Assembly: GCA_021151625.1 (NCBI GenBank)
Contig: JAGKWY010000109.1
Span: 1 to 19,615, forward strand
Direction: 5' to 3'
Source of the DNA: Gammaproteobacteria bacterium
Lineage (GTDB): Bacteria > Pseudomonadota > Gammaproteobacteria > Pseudomonadales > Cellvibrionaceae
Length of the DNA: 19,615 nucleotides
Shown here: positions 13,944-19,615 of the stretch, in pieces
Numbering within the stretch: position 1 is the stretch's first letter
Layout of the letters: each line of letters opens with the position of its first letter
Notes under the pieces: generated by a model
What the model saw: the letters and a program-made list of their open reading frames with translations, nothing else
The model's database searches: none
Told to the model about the DNA's origin: nothing
Made by a program: the position numbers and the translations under genes

Positions 13944-14837
13944 ATGCAGCATTGGGAACGCGTTGAAGGTTTTGTACAGGTGGTGCGCCATGGCAGTTTT
14001 ATCGCGGCGGCGCGCAACCTGCAGGTATCCAGTTCGCATGTGAGCCGGTTGGTTAGCCAGCTTGAACAACAGCTGGGGACACAACTGTTGTACCGCAGTA
14101 CGCGCCAGACCAAATTAACCGAAGCGGGCAGCATTTATTACGAGGCCTGTCGGCAATTGTTTGATGGCGTGCGCGATGCTGAACTGCTGCTGCAACAGCA
14201 TCAGGGGCTGCCAACGGGAGTGCTTAAGATCACCGCACCTGCGACCTTTGGCGATAAATACATCGCCCCGCTGGTGAATGATTTCCAGCTGCGCTATCCA
14301 CAATTGAAGATCAATATGTACTTCAGCAATCGCCAGGTGGAAATGATTGAAGAGGGCTTTGATCTGGGCATTCGTATGGGTGCGCTGCGCGAATCCACCC
14401 TGGTGGCGCGCCGCCTGTGCGACAGGCGCGAATATATTGTTGGCTCACCTGACTATCTTGCGCGCGTCGCGTCGCCGCTGACGCTCACCGATCTGGAGCG
14501 GCACAACTGCTTGATCGGCACGCGCGGGTATTGGTTGCTGCAGCAAAACGGCCAGCGCAAAGACATCAATGTGCGCGGCAACTGGCAGGCGAATTCCGGC
14601 CCGGCGCTGCTGGATGCGGCGCTTAAAGGCTTGGGGTTGGCGCAACTGCCGGACTACTACGTGGATGAGCATCTCGCCAGTGGCAAACTCGTGGCCGTAC
14701 TCAACGAATTCCAATCGCCGGACATGGGGGTCTGGGTGGTTTACCCACAGCAACGTCATCTGGCGCCCAAGGTGCGGCTATTTATCGATTTCCTGGTCGA
14801 GCAATTTGTGGGTGGTGTCGCGGGGTTAACGGAGTAA
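13944..14837 (+). CDS. LysR-type transcriptional regulator divergent from frmA
   Basis: This 297-residue protein has an N-terminal winged helix-turn-helix (about 1-60, SFIAAARNLQVSSSHVSRLV) and a linker helix. A periplasmic-binding-protein-like effector domain follows (about 90-290), with LKITAPATFGDKYIAPLV at its start and GLGLAQLPDYYV near the end. The subtype resembles the CrgA group. GGAG lies just before the ATG. Divergence from frmA suggests it controls the formaldehyde genes; in Pseudomonas a LysR-type protein (GfnR, recalled) has this role beside adhC. The effector is not known from sequence. It may instead regulate itself or the following gene. Confidence 0.92.
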   Translation: MQHWERVEGFVQVVRHGSFIAAARNLQVSSSHVSRLVSQLEQQLGTQLLYRSTRQTKLTEAGSIYYEACRQLFDGVRDAELLLQQHQGLPTGVLKITAPATFGDKYIAPLVNDFQLRYPQLKINMYFSNRQVEMIEEGFDLGIRMGALRESTLVARRLCDRREYIVGSPDYLARVASPLTLTDLERHNCLIGTRGYWLLQQNGQRKDINVRGNWQANSGPALLDAALKGLGLAQLPDYYVDEHLASGKLVAVLNEFQSPDMGVWVVYPQQRHLAPKVRLFIDFLVEQFVGGVAGLTE

Positions 14838-14885
14838 TAGCCGGCAAATTTGCGCATCCGGTGAGAGCATCTAAGATCAATGCAG

Positions 14886-14903
14886 AATTAATTTCCATTA
14901 ATT
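14886..14903. promoter_or_regulatory. Dyad upstream of the second LysR gene
   Basis: AATTAAT-TTCC-ATTAATT forms an 18-bp inverted repeat ending 18 bases before the start codon. A GCAAATTTGC palindrome lies at 14844-14853. These are plausible autoregulatory sites of the LysR gene that follows, although AT-rich promoter DNA forms such dyads easily. Confidence 0.35.
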
Positions 14904-14921
14904 AATGCGAATGGTGAATAG

Positions 14922-15812
14922 ATGTTTGAGCTGAGCCAATTGCGCTGCTTTGTGGCGGTCGCAGAGGAACTGCACTTCAGCCGCGCCGCCGAGCGCTTGA
15001 ATATGACGCAGCCGCCCCTGAGCCGGCAGATACGTTTACTGGAGCATCAAATCGGTGCCCAATTGCTGGAGCGTACCAGCCGCAGCGTGCGTTTAACGGC
15101 CGCGGGCAAGGCCTTCTTTCCCGATGCGGCGCGCCTGTTGCGTATGGCGGAAGAGGCGGCAGCAACGGCGAGGCGCAACGCCAAAGGCGAAAAGGGTTCG
15201 CTCTCCATTGGATTTACTGCGTCGTTTGGCTACAAATTATTGCCGGAAATTGTGCGACGCTTGCGTGAGCGTGCACCCGATGTATCCCTCACCCTGAAAG
15301 AATTGGTAACAGGGGCGCAACTGGAAGCCTTGCATTCCGGGGTATTGGATATCGCCCTGGTGCGCCCGCATCAGCAAGATGGCGATCTCGAATCCGTTCT
15401 TTTGGGCACTGAAGAACTTTATCTTGCGATTCCCCGCCAGGATGCACAACTCTGGCCGGAGCAACCGGAGCTTTCCTGTCTGCAGGACAAACCCTTTTTG
15501 ATGTATTCCCCCTACGAGGCGCGCTATTTCCACAACTTATTGTCCGGCTGCTTCCAGCAGGAGGATGTGCTGCCGCAAGTGGTCGAATATGTGGCGCAAA
15601 TCCACACCATGCTGGCGCTGGTGCAATCCGGAATTGGTGTGGCGCTTATTCCCAAATCGGCCAGCAGTTTGAATTTTGAAGGATTGCTGTTGCGCAAGCT
15701 TATTACCACGCCGGCGCGTCCGGTGGAGATGGTGTACAGCTATCGCAAAGATAACCACAACCCGGCGCTCGAGACGCTGCTACAACAGGTATTACCCGAG
15801 TTTCGCGATTAG
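14922..15812 (+). CDS. LysR-type transcriptional regulator (BenM/CatM-like)
   Basis: This 296-residue protein begins MFELSQLRCFVAVAEELHFS, followed by RAAERLNMTQPPLSRQIR, the classic LysR helix-turn-helix, and LLERTSRSVRLTAAG. The effector-binding domain starts at LSIGFTASFGYKLLPEIV (about 91) and ends with GIGVALIPKS near 240. The N-terminal PPLSRQI form and effector domain look like the BenM/CatM/HcaR group, which often sense aromatic or other organic acids, but the ligand is not predictable. It shares strand with the preceding LysR gene, 84 bases apart with its own dyad. Its target is unclear; a 586-bp gap separates it from the receptor gene downstream. Confidence 0.92.
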   Translation: MFELSQLRCFVAVAEELHFSRAAERLNMTQPPLSRQIRLLEHQIGAQLLERTSRSVRLTAAGKAFFPDAARLLRMAEEAAATARRNAKGEKGSLSIGFTASFGYKLLPEIVRRLRERAPDVSLTLKELVTGAQLEALHSGVLDIALVRPHQQDGDLESVLLGTEELYLAIPRQDAQLWPEQPELSCLQDKPFLMYSPYEARYFHNLLSGCFQQEDVLPQVVEYVAQIHTMLALVQSGIGVALIPKSASSLNFEGLLLRKLITTPARPVEMVYSYRKDNHNPALETLLQQVLPEFRD

Positions 15813-15856
15813 CTGTTCTGTGTAAAGAAAGATTTTGATACACAAATTAAATAGGT

Positions 15857-16054
15857 TCAGCCAGTAATTGGTTTGATTTGTGAATGATTAGCTCGCAGAA
15901 TCATTTCAACAGGTTGGTGATCGGGATGAAGATGTAGCTCCCGAAAGCAGTACACCAACCCGTCTATTGCGTCAGCTTGTTTGGTGGATGTGTTAGGGTT
16001 GGCGCAAGAATTGTGTTTGGTTTGTCGATTTATTTTGTCTGTAGTATTGCTCAT
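15857..16054 (-). pseudogene. Possible C-terminal remnant of a LacI-type regulator
   Basis: This is an open frame of 65 codons on the minus strand. Its second half, AIDGLVYCFRELHLHPDHQP followed by VEMILRANHS, has the shape of the last ~30 residues of LacI-family proteins (an AxxLLxxRL helix, then a P-x-x-I-x-R-x-S strand at the extreme C-terminus). The first 28 residues are Asn/Thr/Lys-rich and match nothing. No DNA-binding domain is present. If real, it is a decayed regulator, fitting for the edge of a carbohydrate locus. It could also be a chance frame. Confidence 0.3.
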
Positions 16055-16064
16055 AGCGTAGTTG

Positions 16065-16094
16065 CTGCGCTTCGGAATCGAAGCGCAGATTTTT
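16065..16094 (+). terminator. Strong terminator without an obvious gene
   Basis: CTGCGCTTCG (16065-16074) and CGAAGCGCAG (16079-16088) form a perfect 10-bp stem with loop GAAT, followed by ATTTTT. The T-run makes it a plus-strand terminator. The nearest plus-strand stop is that of the LysR gene at 15812, some 250 bases upstream. Confidence 0.85.
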
Positions 16095-16210
16095 AAAGCG
16101 CTATCCGAATTTGAAAAAATTTAAGAATAATTTAAAGTAGAAATCCGAATAAAAAAGCTCCTTGTTAATACAAGCTTTATAAAAATAGAAACGCTATCGG
16201 CAATGTGTAA

Positions 16211-16229
16211 CCACAGTAATTATCTGTGG
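16211..16229. promoter_or_regulatory. Operator-like dyad upstream of the receptor gene
   Basis: CCACAG-TAATTAT-CTGTGG is an exact 6-bp dyad with a seven-base AT spacer, a typical size for a dimeric repressor site. It lies 170 bases upstream of the original receptor start. The remaining gap (16095-16398) is very AT-rich and contains TTTTAATT / AATTAAAA arms at 16266-16273 and 16286-16293, and no gene. Confidence 0.4.
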
Positions 16230-16398
16230 AGTTATACGGAATTTAACAATAAAGAGTGCGCGACCTTTTAATTGCTTTGCTTAATAATTAAAACTAAAAA
16301 CGCTTAAGCTTTAAAGAATCGCACTTTTTAATTATTAATCTACACTGAAACCGAATTCTATATAAAAGCTTTACGTAATAATAATGAGGAGAGACTCA

Positions 16399-16488
16399 AT
16401 GAAAAAATTCACCGTGAATACCGGGTGTGGCAATTACTCGCGTAGGTGGCGAAGGTCGCAATATTACTGTGCGCGGTCTTGGGCCTGA
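16399..16488 (+). pseudogene. Orphaned original 5' end of the TonB-dependent receptor
   Basis: A good ribosome site (GAGGAGAG, 16386-16393) precedes ATG 16399. The frame starts MKKFTVN, as signal peptides of this family do, but then runs through plug DNA in the wrong frame and stops at 16486-16488. These are the initiation signals of the receptor gene, now disconnected from its body. Confidence 0.75.
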
Positions 16489-19066
16489 GTTTTCTGCAGC
16501 GACCTTGAATGGTATGGAGGTGCCTTCCAGTACCGGTGGTCTGGATTCTTCCGGTGGTGTAAACCGAACTCGCGCGTTTGACTTCAACGTATTTGCGTCA
16601 GAATTATTTAACAAAATCGTATTAAACAAATCGTCAAAAGGTTCATTGGAAGAAGGTGGTCTTGCATCAACGGTGGAACTGCATTCTGCCAGACCTTTTG
16701 ATAATCCGGGATTTCAATCAATACTCAGTGCAAACATGGCGATTGAAAATCTCACCGATGAAAATGACCCGCGGGTTTTCGCATTGGTGAGCAATACCTT
16801 TGCCGACGATAAATTTGGTGTGCTACTTAGTTTTGCGCAATCCGAGCGCAATATTCGCCAGGAAGGTTTTGGTACTGTGCGTTGGACTTCGGCGTTTGAT
16901 AACTCCAACCGTACTTTTGCCGGCAATGATACAACTGTGGCGATTACCGGCACGCCTGATCCTATGGCGAACTACCCTGAACTGGATTCGGCCAATCCAA
17001 AACTGGTTAATGAAAAACTGGATTACATGTTGTTTCCTCGTTTGCCGCGCATGGATTCATTTAATACCGATCAAACGCGCACAGGCTTTACGGGCTCATT
17101 CCAGTTTCGCCCAACAGATACCATGGAATTTACGCTGGATTATTTAAAATCCTCGCTCGATACCGATGTGACCTCATACAATTATTTTGCGCAATTCCGC
17201 AATACTTTTGCCAGTATTAGACCTACAAGCATTGTGTTGGATGATGCTGGTCGTGTTGCTATTGCCGGTGAATTTACTGGTGTGACTCCGCGCGTCGAAA
17301 GTCGCGGCCAATTCAGTACTACTGATTTTGAACAGATACTGCTCTCGGGAAAATTTGAGCTCTCAGACAGTCTGAAACTAGATGTGATGTTTGGCACTGC
17401 GGAAGTTATTTATGACGAAGAGCAATACCGCTTTAATCTGGATGCATTGGATGCAACCTATACCAACGCAGCGGCACCACGCCGTCAGGCAATTAATGGC
17501 TTAAACCCCACTTATTTTTCTTATGACTTCCGCAGTAATAGCGACATAGCAGAAATGAGCTATGGCTTTGATATTACCAATCCACTCAACTATCACTTCA
17601 CCGCACCAACAATTCGCAAAGATGTTGTTGAACGCCAGAATGATACTTTCCGTACAGATTTAACCTGGGAATTGGAAGATGAATCCAGCATCAAAACCGG
17701 TTTGGTCTGGAACGAGCGCAATATTACCTCCGAGCGCCATGACCCTACAGCAGGCACATTAACGGATCCGGTTGCACGTGTTGCTACTGGTTCTGGCACT
17801 GCGACCATAATGCCGATTACCTCGGCGACGACTAACCTGACAACCACGTTAGCCGCTGTGACAAAAGGCTATGGCGATGCTGTTAATCCACCGGCAGGTT
17901 TTCCTACTAATTTTATTGTTAATGATTTTGCTGCAACCAAAGCTGCTTATAGCGCTGGTTCTTTCACGCTCAATCCGAATGACCCTACAACTTTTGACGT
18001 AACGGAAAATACTGCGGGTATTTACGGCGAATACAATCGCAATATGGAAATTGCAGGCTTGCCGTTGATGATCAATGCCGGCTTGCGCTATGTGGAAACC
18101 GAAGTGGAATCTATAGGTGTGGCAGGTACTGTTACCTCCAAGCGCGAAAGTGATTATGCCGAATGGCTGCCATCGGCCAACTTCACTCTGGAAGTTGTAG
18201 AAGATTTTCTGGTGCGTTTAAGTGTTAACCGCAACTTATCGCGCCCGAATTTGTCGAGCATGACGGCGACCATTAACGCTACACCCATTAACGGCAATAT
18301 TACCGTGGGTAACCCCGGTCTTGATCCTATTGTTGCTGATGCAGTTGATTTGGGCTTTGAATGGTATTTCGCCGAAGAGGCCGTACTGGGAGCAACTTTC
18401 TTCCACAAGGATATCGACAGCTTTATTGTTAACAACATAGTTGTTAGTACTTTATCGCCCGAGCTAAAAAATATTATTGCTGTTGCCTATCCGCAAACTG
18501 ATCCAGGTTCAGCAACCTTTGATCCTAAAGGTGTAAGCATTAACGACGAGTGGAACATTAGCACTCCGATTAATAGCGAAGGTGCAAAATTGGATGGTTT
18601 TGAAATTTCCTATCAACAACCTTTCACTTTCCTGCCTCCCGCCTTTGAAGGTTTAGGTGTGCTGGCCAACTACACTTATGTGGATTCGGAAATTACCTAT
18701 GGCAATGGTGTGCAGGGGCCATTAGTGGGATTGTCAGAAAACAGTTACAACTATGGCATTTATTTTGAGCGTGAAACGTTTGGTGTGCGTTTAATGGCTA
18801 ATAGTCGTGACGATTACGTCACTGCGATTCCTGGTAGTGACAGAAACTATTCTGAAAATACTACTGGTCCGACCCGCTTTGATATGTCGGCGTTCTACAA
18901 CATTAACGACTATCTGAAAGTCAGCCTTGAAGTGATTAACCTCACCGAGGAAGACGAGCGCCTTTATACCACCGGTTCACAAAGTGCCGGTGGTGATCTG
19001 GATCTGGTACGTGAAATTAACAACACCGGTCGTGAAATCAGTTTAGGTATCCGCGCTACTTTCTAA
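16427..19066 (+). CDS. TonB-dependent receptor, 5'-truncated, probably broken
   Basis: This is an outer-membrane beta-barrel of the large TonB-Xanth-Caul type, which imports oligosaccharides or other bulky substrates using TonB energy. The open frame is 879 residues from a GTG at 16427. It begins inside the plug at VAITRVGGEGRNITVRGLG, and the codons just before it still read I-P-G, as in the family's 'RIPGVAITR' stretch, preceded by a TGA at 16415-16417. Signal peptide, TonB box and the first part of the plug are missing. The rest is complete: plug end (EEGGLASTVELHSARPFD), barrel with RYVETE, DYAEWLPSANF and NPGLDP, and a terminal aromatic (EISLGIRATF). The GTG has no ribosome site. As written the protein could not be exported, so this is a recent pseudogene or an assembly deletion. 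The neighbouring GH105 enzyme suggests pectin-derived oligomers as the original substrate. Confidence 0.9.
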   Translation: MAITRVGGEGRNITVRGLGPEFSAATLNGMEVPSSTGGLDSSGGVNRTRAFDFNVFASELFNKIVLNKSSKGSLEEGGLASTVELHSARPFDNPGFQSILSANMAIENLTDENDPRVFALVSNTFADDKFGVLLSFAQSERNIRQEGFGTVRWTSAFDNSNRTFAGNDTTVAITGTPDPMANYPELDSANPKLVNEKLDYMLFPRLPRMDSFNTDQTRTGFTGSFQFRPTDTMEFTLDYLKSSLDTDVTSYNYFAQFRNTFASIRPTSIVLDDAGRVAIAGEFTGVTPRVESRGQFSTTDFEQILLSGKFELSDSLKLDVMFGTAEVIYDEEQYRFNLDALDATYTNAAAPRRQAINGLNPTYFSYDFRSNSDIAEMSYGFDITNPLNYHFTAPTIRKDVVERQNDTFRTDLTWELEDESSIKTGLVWNERNITSERHDPTAGTLTDPVARVATGSGTATIMPITSATTNLTTTLAAVTKGYGDAVNPPAGFPTNFIVNDFAATKAAYSAGSFTLNPNDPTTFDVTENTAGIYGEYNRNMEIAGLPLMINAGLRYVETEVESIGVAGTVTSKRESDYAEWLPSANFTLEVVEDFLVRLSVNRNLSRPNLSSMTATINATPINGNITVGNPGLDPIVADAVDLGFEWYFAEEAVLGATFFHKDIDSFIVNNIVVSTLSPELKNIIAVAYPQTDPGSATFDPKGVSINDEWNISTPINSEGAKLDGFEISYQQPFTFLPPAFEGLGVLANYTYVDSEITYGNGVQGPLVGLSENSYNYGIYFERETFGVRLMANSRDDYVTAIPGSDRNYSENTTGPTRFDMSAFYNINDYLKVSLEVINLTEEDERLYTTGSQSAGGDLDLVREINNTGREISLGIRATF

Positions 19067-19088
19067 GCTCTTGATAGAGTTGTTGCAC

Positions 19089-19120
19089 AGGCCATCGGCG
19101 CGAGTTGATGGCCTTTTTTT
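19089..19120 (+). terminator. Terminator of the receptor gene
   Basis: AGGCCATC (19089-19096) pairs with GATGGCCT (19107-19114), followed by a run of seven T (19114-19120). It separates the receptor from the downstream glycoside hydrolase, which therefore has its own promoter or depends on read-through. Confidence 0.92.
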
Positions 19121-19162
19121 ACCCCTCGCAATGCCTTTGTTTTTATCAGGAAGTAAATTCAC

Positions 19163-19615
19163 ATGAAAAAACTGCTGTTAATCCTGAGTGTATTATCAAG
19201 TTTATTGTTGTGCGGTGGCGCTACTGCGCAGAGTGCAGAAAAAACCTCATTAGAGTGGGCAGAGCAATTGGCTGATTCCATTATGCAGCGCCACCCAGAA
19301 GCCTGGACCATGCGCGAATTCAAACTGCTCACCGAACCCGAGTGGGGCTATCCCTATTCGCTGGTGCTCTACGGTTTTCAAAAATTGTATGTAAAAACCG
19401 GCAATGAGAAATACCTTGCCTATAGTAAAACTTTCGTGGATCAATTGATTGACGAGCAGGGGAAAATCCACGGCTATAACCCGGCGGATTTCAATATTGA
19501 TTCAATCAATCCCGGCAAATTGTTGTTCCTGCTGCATGAAAAATATCAGGATGAACGCTATTTAATAGCGATGAAATCCCTGCGCAACCAGTTGCAATGG
19601 CAGCCGCGCACCAAA
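19163..19615 (+). CDS. GH105 unsaturated glucuronyl/rhamnogalacturonyl hydrolase, partial
   Basis: The first 151 residues are present; the gene runs off the window. A Sec signal peptide covers about 1-22 (MKKLLLILSV, then a Leu-rich core ending GGATAQ), so the enzyme is exported, probably to the periplasm. The cysteine at 17 is not in a good lipobox. The mature part matches the YteR/YesR group: WAEQLADSIMQRHP (32-45), the WGYPYSLVLYGFQKLYVKTG helix pair (61-80), YNPADFNIDSINPGKLLFLL (105-124) and the start of a QLQWQPRT segment. These are parts of the (alpha/alpha)6 barrel. The catalytic Asp expected in the following segment lies beyond the window. The family removes the unsaturated uronic acid left by pectate or rhamnogalacturonan lyases. 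AGGAAG at 19148-19153 supports the start. Confidence 0.9.
   Translation, partial: MKKLLLILSVLSSLLLCGGATAQSAEKTSLEWAEQLADSIMQRHPEAWTMREFKLLTEPEWGYPYSLVLYGFQKLYVKTGNEKYLAYSKTFVDQLIDEQGKIHGYNPADFNIDSINPGKLLFLLHEKYQDERYLIAMKSLRNQLQWQPRTK

Noticed and set aside
1..19615. CRISPR array, tRNA, rRNA, transposase or toxin-antitoxin pair
   Set aside because: Both strands were scanned by eye; no regular repeat-spacer series, no tRNA-like cloverleaf, and no transposase or toxin motifs in any substantial frame.

Overview
The window reads as chromosome of a gammaproteobacterium, most likely Cellvibrio or a close relative in the Cellvibrionaceae. This is inferred from the Pseudomonas-like Fur, the fur / recN / grpE-dnaK-dnaJ order, a large TonB-dependent receptor of the carbohydrate-uptake type beside a family 105 glycoside hydrolase, and a PEP-CTERM protein. 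No database search was possible, so every identification rests on recognising motifs in the translated sequence.

Layout. (1) 1-2500: fur (+) converges on recN (-). recN has its own SOS-type control region, with a LexA-like box CTG-N10-CAG, and this region overlaps the terminator of the next gene. (2) 2511-4130: a membrane chemoreceptor with a periplasmic Cache-type sensor (-). (3) 4261-8347: the heat-shock locus grpE-dnaK-dnaJ (+). Near-consensus RpoH promoters precede grpE and dnaK, and a strong hairpin pair lies between dnaK and dnaJ. (4) 8380-8905: a small conserved gene of unknown function followed by a decayed second copy of the dnaJ 3' end and its terminator. (5) 9006-11628: envelope genes of uncertain role: a CPBP intramembrane protease homologue, a PEP-CTERM surface protein and a small multi-pass membrane protein. 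(6) 11724-13810: glutathione-dependent formaldehyde detoxification, frmA then frmB (-), with a LysR-type regulator divergent from frmA and a second LysR-type regulator behind it. (7) 15813-19615: an AT-rich gap with a possible regulator remnant and an orphan terminator. It is followed by a TonB-dependent receptor whose 5' end is deleted out of frame, and by the start of a GH105 unsaturated-glucuronyl/rhamnogalacturonyl hydrolase that runs off the window.

How the genes work together. DnaK, DnaJ and GrpE form one chaperone machine, co-controlled by heat shock. FrmA oxidises S-hydroxymethylglutathione and FrmB hydrolyses the product to formate and glutathione. The receptor plus GH105 pair looks like the edge of a pectin or rhamnogalacturonan utilisation locus.

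The most notable points are the dnaJ 3'-end duplication around an uncharacterised gene, the receptor gene that keeps its start signals but has lost its export and TonB-interaction region, and the overlap of the SOS promoter with a terminator upstream of recN. I found no CRISPR array, tRNA, rRNA, complete insertion sequence or convincing new multi-gene system.
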